Positions 1-9,033 of a stretch of DNA of 64,000 nucleotides are shown piece after piece (position 1 is the first letter of the stretch; every line of letters starts with the position of its first letter). Under the pieces are notes generated by a model. That model saw only the letters and a program-made list of their open reading frames with translations, was not told the origin of the DNA and searched no databases. Source of the DNA: Seongchinamella sediminis (GTDB taxonomy: Bacteria; Pseudomonadota; Gammaproteobacteria; Pseudomonadales; Halieaceae); NCBI RefSeq assembly GCF_003457605.1, contig NZ_QRAN01000002.1:285970-349969 (forward strand). Reading direction: 5' to 3'. Position numbers and translations under genes: made by a program.

Positions 1-726
1 TTTTGCTATCCCACGCGGCCGGAAGTGGCGGCGCTCGATCGCGTCAGCCTGCAGATTCCCGCCGGGCGCTCGCTGGCCCTGGTGGGACCCTCAGGCGCCG
101 GCAAGTCCACCGTATTTGAACTCCTGCAGCGTTTTTATGACCCCCAGTCCGGCAGCATCAGCCTGGACGGCAGGGATATTCGCAGCCTGGGGCTGCAACA
201 GCTGCGTCAGCAAATAGCCCTGGTGCCACAACAGCCGGCCCTGTTCACCGGTGACGTCAGCTACAACATCGCCTACGGCAGGCCCGGCGCCAGCGAGGAC
301 GACATCGTGGCCGCCGCCCGCGCCGCCCACGCCCATGAGTTCATCACCGGGCTTCCCGAGGGTTACGCCAGTCATCTGGGAGAGCAGGGGGTGAGGTTGT
401 CCGGCGGCCAGCGCCAGCGGATTGCCCTGGCTCGCGCGATACTGAATAACCCCCGGATTTTGCTGCTGGATGAAGCCACCAGCGCGCTGGACAGTGACAG
501 CGAATACCATGTGCAACAGGCGCTGGCAGAGATCATGCACGAGCGCACCACGGTGATCATTGCCCATCGCCTGTCGACCATCCAGCATGCCGACTGCATC
601 GCGGTGCTGGATCAGGGCCGACTGGTAGCCACCGGAACCCACCAGGAATTACTGGCCAGCTGCCCCCTCTACCAGCGCTTGGCGCGGTTGCAGTTTCGCG
701 AGAAAAGCGCCGCCAGCCAGGGCTGA
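1..726 (+). CDS. ABC exporter, ATP-binding end (5' part outside window)
   Basis: C-terminal nucleotide-binding domain of a half-transporter of the MsbA/multidrug-exporter type; the gene begins before the window. The reading frame is open from base 1 and starts with FCYPTRPEV, the strand that precedes the ATPase core in fused membrane-ATPase exporters. All motifs are present in order: Walker A (GPSGAGKST), Q-loop (ALVPQQPALF), signature (LSGGQRQRIALARA), Walker B (RILLLDEATSALD) and H-loop (IIAHRLSTI). It would power export of a lipid or hydrophobic substrate from the inner membrane; the substrate cannot be read from this part. The stop codon ends one base before the stop codon of the convergent hemerythrin gene. 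Confidence 0.92.
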   Translation, partial: FCYPTRPEVAALDRVSLQIPAGRSLALVGPSGAGKSTVFELLQRFYDPQSGSISLDGRDIRSLGLQQLRQQIALVPQQPALFTGDVSYNIAYGRPGASEDDIVAAARAAHAHEFITGLPEGYASHLGEQGVRLSGGQRQRIALARAILNNPRILLLDEATSALDSDSEYHVQQALAEIMHERTTVIIAHRLSTIQHADCIAVLDQGRLVATGTHQELLASCPLYQRLARLQFREKSAASQG

Positions 727-1800
727 TCAGTCGTCAAACAGTGCGCCGCGCTCGCGCCGCTCCCGGTTCACCCGGCCCAGGTCATCAACCACCTCACGGG
801 AGATCTCGAGCATATCGCCCAGCAGGCGATAACCTACTTTCACGTTGTTCAGCGAGCAGCGCAGGGGGGCACTCAGCGGCGCCTCGCGAAACATTTCGCG
901 GGAATCATCCAGCGCCACCCGCAAATGGTCGCCAGCGGTCTCGCGGGCGGTATCAGCGGCCAGGGACAGCACTTCCAGCGACTCTATCAAGGCCTCTATG
1001 CCCACCCACTCCTGGACAACACCGCGCTCCACCCGGCGGCGAACACCGCGGCGCAGGCGCCGGGCGAGGTTGCGAAACTCCCGTTGCACCCGGGGACCGA
1101 ATACCGGCGCCGATACCGCCCGCAACTCGTCGTCCTCGGCCAGCTCCCGCCAGTCATCGAGACTGAGCACCGATTCGATGTGGGGAAAAACGACTTTTTC
1201 CTCCACGTTCATGTGGTCGTACATATGGCCCACATACTCGCGCCCGGCCTTGACGATGGCAGAGCCTTTCAGCTCGCCCTCACGCCAGCGCTCAATGTCC
1301 CGGAGCAATTGCTGACCACGACCGGCGGTGGCATCGTGATCGCGCTGCAGGGCATCAACTTCCTCCGCGGCCTTGCGGTCGAGCTCCGCAACCCGGCCGT
1401 AGATCAGGTCCTCCCGGGGATGGTGGTAGCGGTCCGGCCAGCTGGCCATGTAATCCATGACCTCGTAGACCACGTGGGCATCCACCGGCTCGCCGGCCTC
1501 GATGGCCTGCAGCTGGTCGGTAAACAGTTGCATCACCGTGGCGATATGCCGGTGCTCCGCGCGCAGCGCTTTCATCAGCGGCTGCTCCGGCCCCGGGGCC
1601 GGCTTTTCCGCGGCCGGCTGCTCCCATGCCTGGCGACTGTAACCCGCCTGCGCCTTGCCACGGCTGGCGGACTGCTGCTTCGGGCTGGCCGCTTTCTTGC
1701 GCTTTGCGGGGGCTTTCTTGCGCTTCGCGGGGGCTTTCTTGCCCGCCGCCGGTTTGCTGGCGCTGGCTTTTTTTGCTGCGGCTTCTGTTGCTGCGGCCAT
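727..1800 (-). CDS. Hemerythrin-domain protein with Lys/Ala-rich histone-H1-like tail
   Basis: 357 aa. The ATG at 1800 is chosen because GAGGAG lies about 8 bases before it; an in-frame TTG at 1815 overlaps that site. Residues 1-50 are a basic low-complexity tail with PAKRKKA in tandem, like histone H1 or PhaF/AlgP-type nucleoid proteins. Residues about 75-215 form an HHE hemerythrin domain: H83, H126/H127 with E130, H155, then H192, H196 and E200, the pattern of a di-iron centre binding O2 or related ligands. The last 140 residues are charged, helical and not assigned. The tail probably binds DNA or another polyanion, which is inference. It converges on the ABC gene without a gap. Confidence 0.8.
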   Translation of the reverse strand: MAAATEAAAKKASASKPAAGKKAPAKRKKAPAKRKKAASPKQQSASRGKAQAGYSRQAWEQPAAEKPAPGPEQPLMKALRAEHRHIATVMQLFTDQLQAIEAGEPVDAHVVYEVMDYMASWPDRYHHPREDLIYGRVAELDRKAAEEVDALQRDHDATAGRGQQLLRDIERWREGELKGSAIVKAGREYVGHMYDHMNVEEKVVFPHIESVLSLDDWRELAEDDELRAVSAPVFGPRVQREFRNLARRLRRGVRRRVERGVVQEWVGIEALIESLEVLSLAADTARETAGDHLRVALDDSREMFREAPLSAPLRCSLNNVKVGYRLLGDMLEISREVVDDLGRVNRERRERGALFDD

Positions 1801-1936
1801 GGGGGTACTCCTCAATTGCTGATCCCAGCATAGGACGTCAGCCTAGCCTGTCCAGTGCCGGGAGACATTGATCAGTCTCATGGAAAGCAGGAAGCCACGA
1901 ACGGGGCAATTTGCTGAACCAGTCGACTGCAGATAC

Positions 1937-1961
1937 AAAAACGCCGGCACTGGGCCGGCGT
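1937..1961 (-). terminator. Rho-independent terminator of the pnt operon
   Basis: Read on the minus strand, an 8-bp perfect stem ACGCCGGC/GCCGGCGT with a 5-base loop is followed by TTTT. It lies about 20 bases after the pntB stop codon and fits the end of the pntAA-pntAB-pntB transcript. Confidence 0.8.
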
Positions 1962-1980
1962 CTGGTAGGCGCTTGCGCCG

Positions 1981-3333
1981 TTAACTGAACTCGCGGATCA
2001 GGCCGCCAATCGACTCCTTGGCGTCGCCAAACAGCATCCGCGTGTTGTCCTTGTAGAACAGCGGGTTTTCGATGCCGGCGAAGCCGGAGGCCATGGAGCG
2101 CTTGAGCACAAACACCGTGCGCGCCTGGTCCACGTTGATCACCGGCATACCATAGATCGGGCTGCCCTCGTTCTCGCGGGCTGCCGGGTTCACCACATCG
2201 TTGGCACCGATCACAATGGCCACGTCGACATTCTCCATGCGCGGGTTGATGTCATCCATTTCCAGCAGCTGGTCATAGGGCACATCGGCTTCCGCCAGCA
2301 GCACGTTCATGTGGCCGGGCATACGCCCCGCCACCGGGTGGATGCCGAAGTTCACTTCCGCGCCGTTTTCTTCCATCAGTTCCATCAGTTCCTTCACCAC
2401 GTGCTGGGCCTGGGCCACCGCCATACCGTAGCCGGGAATAATGGCCACGCTGGAGGCCGCTTCCAGCACGTAAAAGGCATCTTCCACCGAAATCGGCTTG
2501 ATTTCGCCCTCTACTTCCGTGGTGTCCTGCTTGCCGCTGCCAAAGCCGGAGAACAGCACATTGGACAGGGAGCGGTTCATCGCCTTGCACATGATCTGGG
2601 TAAGAATGATACCCGAGGCGCCCACCAGGGAGCCCGCCACGATCAGGATGTTGTTGTCTACCGCAAAGCCGGCAGCGCAGGCCGCCAGACCGGAGTAGGA
2701 GTTCAACAGGGAGATCACCACCGGCATGTCAGCACCGCCAATGGGAATAACCGCCATGATGCCAAACACCAGCGACAGGCCGATAACCACGAACAGCCAG
2801 GTCAGGTTGCTGGGATCCAGGCAGAACATCACCGCACCGCCGAGAATGCCCATCACGATCAGGCTGTTCACCACTTGCTGGCCACTGAACAATACCGCTC
2901 CGGAGCCAATGGTCTCGGAGAGTTTGCCGTAGGCGACCAGCGAACCGGTAAAGGTCAGGCCGCCGATCAGGATGGACAAAATAATGGTCACCAGGGTGAA
3001 CGTACCGGCCTCCGGCGAAAATGCGGCCCAGCCCACCAGTAGCGAAGCCATGCCGCCGAAACCATTGAACAGTGCCACCATTTCCGGCATCGACGTCATT
3101 TGCACCATCCGTGCCGCGGCGGCACCGATAGCACCACCGACGACAATGCCAATGACGATCCACTGGTAATCGACGATCCCCTGGTCCAGCAGGGCGGCGA
3201 CAATGGCCACCAGCATGCCGGTGGAGGAAATCATGTTGCCGCGACGGGCGGTCGCCGGCGAACCCAGCTGCTTCAGGCCGAAAATAAACAGGCCGCCGGC
3301 AACCACGTAGGCAAATTGAATCATTGTCTCCAT
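1981..3333 (-). CDS. pntB: NAD(P) transhydrogenase subunit beta
   Basis: 450 aa, normal length. This inner-membrane subunit carries half of the proton channel (many hydrophobic helices, residues 1-260) and the C-terminal NADP(H)-binding domain III. The domain III hallmark is visible as GYGMAVAQAQ, with VIGANDVVNPAA further on. With the two alpha polypeptides it uses proton-motive force to move hydride from NADH to NADP+. ATG at 3333 has GGAGG about 9 bases upstream. It is the last gene of a three-gene operon with a 5-base gap after pntAB, and a terminator follows. Confidence 0.97.
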   Translation of the reverse strand: METMIQFAYVVAGGLFIFGLKQLGSPATARRGNMISSTGMLVAIVAALLDQGIVDYQWIVIGIVVGGAIGAAAARMVQMTSMPEMVALFNGFGGMASLLVGWAAFSPEAGTFTLVTIILSILIGGLTFTGSLVAYGKLSETIGSGAVLFSGQQVVNSLIVMGILGGAVMFCLDPSNLTWLFVVIGLSLVFGIMAVIPIGGADMPVVISLLNSYSGLAACAAGFAVDNNILIVAGSLVGASGIILTQIMCKAMNRSLSNVLFSGFGSGKQDTTEVEGEIKPISVEDAFYVLEAASSVAIIPGYGMAVAQAQHVVKELMELMEENGAEVNFGIHPVAGRMPGHMNVLLAEADVPYDQLLEMDDINPRMENVDVAIVIGANDVVNPAARENEGSPIYGMPVINVDQARTVFVLKRSMASGFAGIENPLFYKDNTRMLFGDAKESIGGLIREFS

Positions 3334-3338
3334 GTGGC

Positions 3339-3626
3339 TTAGCCCTCCTTCTTCTTGAACATGGCGAGCATGCGATCGGTTACCAGATAACCGCCCACCA
3401 CGTTAATGGAGGCCAGGGCCACGGCACCGGCGCCCAGCCAGTTGGCCAGGTCCTGGTTGCCGGTTCCCGCGAGGCTGATGGCGCCCACCACCGTGATGCC
3501 GGAAATCGCGTTGGCGCCGGACATCAGGGGCGTGTGCAGGGTAGCGGGTACCTTGTTGATCAATTCAAAGCCCAGGAAGATGGACAGCATCAGGATAAAT
3601 GTCAGGAATACTTCTGCGGGTATCAT
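3339..3626 (-). CDS. pntAB: NAD(P) transhydrogenase subunit alpha, membrane part (alpha-2)
   Basis: 95 aa. This is the hydrophobic C-terminal third of the alpha subunit as a separate polypeptide, as in Pseudomonas and Rhodospirillum; in E. coli it is fused to the NAD-binding part. Three membrane segments are visible (about 5-25, 35-55, 60-85), with the conserved stretch PLMSGANAISGI. It supplies helices to the proton channel next to PntB. Its start lies 2 bases from the stop of pntAA, which suggests coupled translation and fixed stoichiometry. Confidence 0.95.
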   Translation of the reverse strand: MIPAEVFLTFILMLSIFLGFELINKVPATLHTPLMSGANAISGITVVGAISLAGTGNQDLANWLGAGAVALASINVVGGYLVTDRMLAMFKKKEG

Positions 3627-3628
3627 GA

Positions 3629-4771
3629 TTAAGCTCCCCCTTCCACGATATTCTTGATGGTTTCATTGGTGATATCACCGCCGTGGGTGATGATGCAGCC
3701 GGGGAGTATGTCGCCCTCGAAGTCCACCACGAATAGCTTTTTGTCGTCGCACCAGCTGTCTTCCACCAGGTTGAACAGGTTGGAGGAATACATCTGGCTG
3801 GCGTCGACAGCTACCTCACCGGCCAGGTTGCCCTTGCCGATGATGGTGACCCCGGACCACTCCACGGTCTCATTCGGCACCGAGCCTTCGACGTTGCCGC
3901 CGGTCTCCGCGGCCATGTCGACGATGACCGATCCGGGTGCCATGCCCTCAATCATGTCCTTGGTCACCAGTACCGGCGGCTTGCGGCCAAACACCTGGGC
4001 GGTGGTAATTACCACATCCGATTTGGCAATCACGTCTTTCTGCGCCTGGCGCTGGATTGCAACCTGCTCCGGGGTCAGCTCCTTGGCATAACCGCCGGCG
4101 GTTTCGCCGGTTTCACCGAGGTCGATCTCGAGGAATTTGGCGCCCAGGGATTGCACCTGCTCGGCGACCACCGGGCGGGTGTCAAAGGCGGTAACCTTGG
4201 CGCCGAGGCGTTTGGCGGTGGCGATGGCCTGCAGGCCGGCGACACCGGCGCCGATCACGAACACGTTGGCCGGTTTCAGGGTGCCGGCCGGCGTCATCAT
4301 CATCGGGAAGATTCGCGGCAGGGCCATGGCCGCCTCGATCACCATCTGGTATCCCGCCAGGTTGGCCTGGGAGCTCAAGGCATCCATTTTCTGGCTGCGG
4401 GTGGTGCGGGGGATCATTTCCATGGAAATGGAGGTGATGCCGGCATCCCTGAACGCTTTGACCAGCTCGTGCTCGTTAAAAGGATCGAGGTAGCTGATGT
4501 GGATGGCGCCGCGCTTCATCAGGGCGATTTCATCCAGCGCCGGCTTGCGCAGTCGCAGCAGCATGTCGGCGCTGGCAAACAGCTCCTTGCGGTCAGTGGA
4601 AATAGTGGCGCCAGCGTCAGCATAGGCACTGTCGGCGAAACCGGAACCGATTCCCATGCCGGCCTCAATGACCAGATCGGCGCCCATGCGGACCAGTTTC
4701 CTGGCCACGTCTGGCGTAATGGGCACCCGGTTCTCTCCCGGATGTGTCTCCCTGGGTATTGCGATGCGCAT
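3629..4771 (-). CDS. pntAA: NAD(P) transhydrogenase subunit alpha, NAD-binding part (alpha-1)
   Basis: 380 aa from the ATG at 4771 (MRIAIPRETHPGENR), the family's standard N-terminus, with a G-run ribosome site about 9 bases before. An upstream open stretch in frame is not expected to be coding. It is the soluble domain I that binds NAD(H): Rossmann motif GAGVAG, family signature around SSQANLAGYQ, and the alanine-dehydrogenase-like N-terminal fold. It is the first gene of pntAA-pntAB-pntB and hands hydride to domain III of PntB across the membrane complex. Confidence 0.96.
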   Translation of the reverse strand: MRIAIPRETHPGENRVPITPDVARKLVRMGADLVIEAGMGIGSGFADSAYADAGATISTDRKELFASADMLLRLRKPALDEIALMKRGAIHISYLDPFNEHELVKAFRDAGITSISMEMIPRTTRSQKMDALSSQANLAGYQMVIEAAMALPRIFPMMMTPAGTLKPANVFVIGAGVAGLQAIATAKRLGAKVTAFDTRPVVAEQVQSLGAKFLEIDLGETGETAGGYAKELTPEQVAIQRQAQKDVIAKSDVVITTAQVFGRKPPVLVTKDMIEGMAPGSVIVDMAAETGGNVEGSVPNETVEWSGVTIIGKGNLAGEVAVDASQMYSSNLFNLVEDSWCDDKKLFVVDFEGDILPGCIITHGGDITNETIKNIVEGGA

Positions 4772-5122
4772 AACGGTTGTTACCCCCCGATGCTTGTTGT
4801 GTGTTTCTTGTCGACCAGGCGCAAGGCTAAATGTTTGCCACGGCGCGCTGACGCTTTGTTGAGTTGGCCTCTCCGGGCCATTAGCCCTGCCCGCCCCAGT
4901 GGAGCGGGCCAACACTCTAGCACAGAGGCGAAAGCGCCGGAACAATGACCAATATTCATCAGATGAATTGCTCTGCCCGACTCCATAGGAGCGGTGAAGC
5001 TTGGCCCACCTGCCAGAGAGCGCACAATTTACCTGCCTGAAGGCGCCAGACAAGGACAAGGCAGCCCAAATAAATAGACCGATTCGATCGAACGGGGCCA
5101 GCTCGGTGCCGCTGACCAGGCC
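4772..5122. other. Intergenic region: pnt leader and promoter
   Basis: These 351 bases separate pntAA from the stop of the helicase gene, both on the minus strand. I see no convincing gene. On the minus strand TGCTAGAGT (around 4914-4922) could be an extended -10 element for the pnt operon, but no good -35 accompanies it. GC-rich inverted segments near 4870-4910 may fold in the leader RNA. I found no clear terminator for the helicase operon. Confidence 0.35.
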
Positions 5123-7396
5123 CTATTCCCGGTAACACCACCACGGCGGCAGCAGCGAGCGGTAGGCGGGCCAGCCATAACGGGTATCAACCAGCAGCGC
5201 CCGGCCGCAATCGGTGGCGCTTCGAACCACCCGGCCCAGGGCCTGGTCCACCTTCTGCATTGCCGGATAGAGATAGGCGTACTCAAAACCGGCACCATAG
5301 GCCTGCTGGTACCATTGGCGCAGGTTTTCCCGCTCCGAACCCACCTGTGGCAGGCCCACCCCGACGATCGCCACCGCCGACAACAGCTCACCCGGAAGAT
5401 CGATCCCCTCGGAAAATACGCCACCGAGAATGCAGAAGGCGGCGACGTTATGGTGGCTGCGCAAGATCTGGAACAGTTCATCGCGTTCCTCCAGGCTTTG
5501 CCCGGGCCGCTGCTGCCACAGCCGCCGCTCGGCCCACAGCGGCGCATCCGCCTGCATCAGCGCCAGTACCGAGGCGAGGTAACGATAGGACGGAAAGTAC
5601 ACGATACAGTTGCCCGGGGCCTCGCGCAGGAAACGCGCCAGCCGGCGGGCCAGCCCGGGCGCACTCGCCTCCCGCTGCCGGTAGCGGGTGTCGATGGCGG
5701 TCTCCAGTTCCACCCGCAACTGCTCCGCGGCAAAGGGGGATTCCAGCCTGCGGCACACCGCCGCTTCACTGAGGCCGGTCAGCTGGCGCATCCAGTGTTG
5801 CGGTGACAGGGTGGCGGAGAAAGCAATGACAGCATGGGCGCGGGCCTGGCGCTGGGACAGCAGGCGCGAGGGATCCAGGCAGTTGAGGCCCAGGCTGAGC
5901 CCCTGCTTGCCGTCGCCCCGCTGCAGCTGCAGGCGATAGTCCCGCCCCCAGTTTTCCGCCACCCGCAACCACTGCAGCAGGGCGAAATAAAAAGCCATCA
6001 ACTCCGGATTGGCCGGTACAAAGCGGGGATCGTCGGCCATGGCCCTGCCCACCGCCGCCACCACCTCTGCCAGCGGGTTCACCAGCTCAGCCGGGAGCTC
6101 CTGGCGAAACACCTCCTCGCCCCAGGCCTCCTTCTGCAATGCCAGCAAGGCCCGGTTGACCCGCTCCAGGGCGCGCCTGACCGCGGGTGAAGAACTGCGT
6201 TTAGCCCGCATCAGCTCGGCCTTGCTGAGTCTGGCGCTGTACATCTGGCGGGCCCGCTCGGGCAGGTTGTGGGCCTCGTCCACCAGCAGGCTCCAGCGCC
6301 GTTCATCCCCGGATATTAGCCTGTCCAGGCCAGCCGTCAGGCTGTAGACGTAGTGCATGTCCGCCACCACAATATCCACCCAGGGCAGCAGGTCCTGGGC
6401 CAGCTGGTAAGGGCATACCTCGTGGGCCCTGGCGATCCTCTCTACTGCCGCCCGATCCAGCACCCCGTGCTGGATGGCCTCGGCCAGGGCCCCGGGGAGG
6501 CGATCGTAGTAGCCCCGGGCGAAGGGACAGTCGTCGCCGTGGCAGGCCTTGCCCGGGGAGAAGCAGACCGACTCCTTCGCGGTCAGGGAGAGACTGGATG
6601 CCTGCATCCCCGCCCCGGCCATCAGCGCCAGGCAATCCTCGGCACTGCGCCTGCCAACGGTGCGGGCGGTCACGAATACCAGCGCCTCGTGCTTGTTTTC
6701 AGCCATGGCCTTGAGGGCCGGATAAAGCACCGCCGCGGTTTTGCCGATGCCGGTAGGCGCCTCCAGCATGGCCTGACCGCCCTGGTCGATACATTTGTAA
6801 ACCAGCTCGGCTACCAGCCGCTGCCCCCGGCGAAACTCGCCGTGGGGAAAAGCAAGCCGCAGCAGGCTTGCCTGGCGGTCGCGGCGGCGCCGGGCCAGCA
6901 GCGCCAGCCAGTCGGCAAAAGCCGCCAGGGTATCGGTCAGGAACGCCCGCAATTCCGCACGACTGCAGGACTGCCGCAGCGGGACCTCCTCATCGGTGTC
7001 GATGTTCAGCCAGGTCAACTGCACGGCGACCTCGTCGAGCGACCGCTCCTCGGCGATCAGCGCGGCATAGATCCGGGCCTGGGCCAGGTGCAGGCGGCTG
7101 ACCGGGGGGGGAATGTTTCCCGGGTCCACCCGGCAGGTCTTGATCTCCTCGACCAGGGCACTGGCGGGATCGAAGCCGTCTGCCCTGCCCCGCAGCTGCA
7201 GTTCGATGTCGCCCTGTTGGTGCCGGTAGCGGACCGGGTACTCGCGGAGATAGCTCTCCGGCCGGCGCCGGTAAATGCGCTGGTGGCCCTCCATGCCCTG
7301 CTCGCCCGTGGGCGAGGGGGTATAGCGATGGTCGATATCGCCAGAACGGTGACAGAAGGCCACCAGGTCACGGACGCTGAGCCTGAACTCAGTCAT
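5123..7396 (-). CDS. DinG/XPD-type Fe-S helicase with N-terminal PD-(D/E)XK nuclease motif
   Basis: 757 aa from the ATG at 7396 (MTEFRLSVRDL). Residues about 60-110 carry a RecB/Cas4-like nuclease pattern: GRADG with D73, EEIKT with E84 and K86, then QARIY. The superfamily 2 helicase part follows: Walker A APTGIGKT (213-220), four cysteines C278, C285, C290 and C328 placed like the 4Fe-4S ligands of XPD/DinG, and the DEAH box at 373-376; C-terminal helicase motifs end near VDQALGRVVRS. It is predicted to unwind and possibly cut damaged DNA. Its ATG overlaps the stop of the FAN1-like gene by 8 bases, so the two are co-translated. Confidence 0.88.
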   Translation of the reverse strand: MTEFRLSVRDLVAFCHRSGDIDHRYTPSPTGEQGMEGHQRIYRRRPESYLREYPVRYRHQQGDIELQLRGRADGFDPASALVEEIKTCRVDPGNIPPPVSRLHLAQARIYAALIAEERSLDEVAVQLTWLNIDTDEEVPLRQSCSRAELRAFLTDTLAAFADWLALLARRRRDRQASLLRLAFPHGEFRRGQRLVAELVYKCIDQGGQAMLEAPTGIGKTAAVLYPALKAMAENKHEALVFVTARTVGRRSAEDCLALMAGAGMQASSLSLTAKESVCFSPGKACHGDDCPFARGYYDRLPGALAEAIQHGVLDRAAVERIARAHEVCPYQLAQDLLPWVDIVVADMHYVYSLTAGLDRLISGDERRWSLLVDEAHNLPERARQMYSARLSKAELMRAKRSSSPAVRRALERVNRALLALQKEAWGEEVFRQELPAELVNPLAEVVAAVGRAMADDPRFVPANPELMAFYFALLQWLRVAENWGRDYRLQLQRGDGKQGLSLGLNCLDPSRLLSQRQARAHAVIAFSATLSPQHWMRQLTGLSEAAVCRRLESPFAAEQLRVELETAIDTRYRQREASAPGLARRLARFLREAPGNCIVYFPSYRYLASVLALMQADAPLWAERRLWQQRPGQSLEERDELFQILRSHHNVAAFCILGGVFSEGIDLPGELLSAVAIVGVGLPQVGSERENLRQWYQQAYGAGFEYAYLYPAMQKVDQALGRVVRSATDCGRALLVDTRYGWPAYRSLLPPWWCYRE

Positions 7397-9020
7397 CCGC
7401 CCACTCCACCCGGGCAACGCTGGCGGGAATGCCTTCCCGGGCGAAGAATCGCAGCCAGCGCCGCTGGCTGTCCTGCAGGGCATCCCCGGGCCCCTTCACC
7501 TCAATCATCCGGTAGTTCCCGGGACTGCTTCCCAGCGCCAGCAGGTCGGGAAATCCGCGGCGGTTTTCTCCCGGGTCAAACAGCATGCGCCGCCATATCG
7601 CCAGCAAGTGCTGGCCGGGGATGACCTGCGCCGCTGCCGTCACCAGCGCCTCGTCCAGGTACTTCCAGTTGACCCAGCGGCACTGGTAGCCCGCGTACCT
7701 GCGCCACAGCCGCGGCAGCTCCCGCGCCAGGTCGGTGCCGGCCAGTTGCTCCAGGCGCGCCGACAGCATGTCCCGCCGGCTGGCCTGGAAGGACTGTTCG
7801 TACATGTCCGCCGGGGCCGACTGGAAGGGGTTGTTGAAGGCACCGGGCACTGGCGCGAATATCTGCTCCCAGAATGCCAGGCCGAACAGGCCATTGAGCA
7901 ACAGGTTCTCGACATAATGGACCGTCGGCCACCGCGCCCGCAGGGCACTGGCGGCCAGTAACTCGACGCCGCCATCGGCGCGGGGCAGCTGCAGGTGGAG
8001 TTCGTCGAAGCGGTCCCGGCGCCGCGGCTGCGGGCGACCATCGAGCTTGCGCGCCAGGCGCGGCGCCATGCGCCTGGCCGCGTCCAGTTCTTCTTCACAC
8101 CAGGGCTGCTCTGCTATCGCCTGGCACAGGGCGTAGGCCTGTGCCACGTCGCCCTCCTGCTCCAGCACCCGGGCGGCCCGTTCCCGCGCGGGGTGCAGCT
8201 CGCTCAGGCGGTAGAGCTGCAGCGCCGGCGCGCTGTGGCCCCCGCGCTCCAGCTGCCGCCCCAGCCGGTTGCAGACCCGGTACCAGCGCGGCAGAGTGGT
8301 GGCAAACCGGGGCCGGCTTGCCGCCAGCTCCCGGGCGAGGTCGAGCATGCCCGCCAGGTCATCGGCCTCGCGCAGCTCCCACCAGCGGTCTGCCTGGGCG
8401 GCACAGGCCAGGTACTCGTCCAGCTCGGCCCGCCCCGGAAACAGGCGATTGCCGCGATCCACCTGGTAGGGGTAATACCGGGCAACACCGAGGTCACTGA
8501 GGACGAAATCGGTCAGGCCCTGGCGGCGGTTACCGAAAAACAACAGCTGCAACAGGGCAACTGTATCCGGGTAGGCAGGCGCGACCACCCGGGCGCGATC
8601 GCACTCCAGCAGCGTCGGCAACAGGGACTCTGCCGGCAGCGCCGCCAGCGCCTGCAGCTGCTCCCCCTTGCCGCGACCGGTGATCGCGAACATGGCGGCA
8701 AGCTCCCGCCGGGTGCACAGCCGCCCCAGCGCTTCCGCGTCCAGGCCATCGGGTAACAGCGCCAGGCCCGCCGCGAGCAGGGCGCCGAGGGCGGATGCCT
8801 GGTCATCCAGTTCGGGGTAATCGAGTTTTCGCTCACGAAACCAGGGTCCCAGCCGCGAAACCAGCCTCACGTACAGGCACTGGGCGTCGAAGGGCTGCTG
8901 CCGGTAGGCGTTGAGGAAGGTCTGCTCCTGGACAGACAGAATATCGCCGTACTGTGACTCTACCGTATCCAGCAGGCGCAGGAAGTTGTCGCGATAGTAG
9001 TGCGGCGCAAGGTCGGGCAA
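7389..9020 (-). CDS. FAN1-like VRR-NUC nuclease
   Basis: 543 aa. The start is TTG at 9020 with AGGGAG about 9 bases before; no ATG or GTG fits the conserved N-terminus (PHYYRDNFLRLLDTVE). The family (FAN1; the P. aeruginosa protein is structurally characterised) is a structure-specific nuclease acting on 5' flaps and interstrand crosslinks. The C-terminal VRR-NUC fold has its catalytic residues: FPD with D492, then IEVK with E507 and K509. The central part is a helical repeat region that binds DNA and neighbours in FAN1. It runs straight into the Fe-S helicase gene, which supports a joint DNA-repair role, and sits 13 bases after the sugar dehydrogenase gene. Confidence 0.9.
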   Translation of the reverse strand: MPDLAPHYYRDNFLRLLDTVESQYGDILSVQEQTFLNAYRQQPFDAQCLYVRLVSRLGPWFRERKLDYPELDDQASALGALLAAGLALLPDGLDAEALGRLCTRRELAAMFAITGRGKGEQLQALAALPAESLLPTLLECDRARVVAPAYPDTVALLQLLFFGNRRQGLTDFVLSDLGVARYYPYQVDRGNRLFPGRAELDEYLACAAQADRWWELREADDLAGMLDLARELAASRPRFATTLPRWYRVCNRLGRQLERGGHSAPALQLYRLSELHPARERAARVLEQEGDVAQAYALCQAIAEQPWCEEELDAARRMAPRLARKLDGRPQPRRRDRFDELHLQLPRADGGVELLAASALRARWPTVHYVENLLLNGLFGLAFWEQIFAPVPGAFNNPFQSAPADMYEQSFQASRRDMLSARLEQLAGTDLARELPRLWRRYAGYQCRWVNWKYLDEALVTAAAQVIPGQHLLAIWRRMLFDPGENRRGFPDLLALGSSPGNYRMIEVKGPGDALQDSQRRWLRFFAREGIPASVARVEWADD

Positions 9021-9033
9021 GCAGCCTGGCTCC

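Noticed and set aside
6353..7624. 423-codon open frame on the plus strand
   Set aside because: Shadow of the Fe-S helicase and FAN1-like genes; composition (Gly, Gln, His, Arg) is typical of antisense GC-rich frames.
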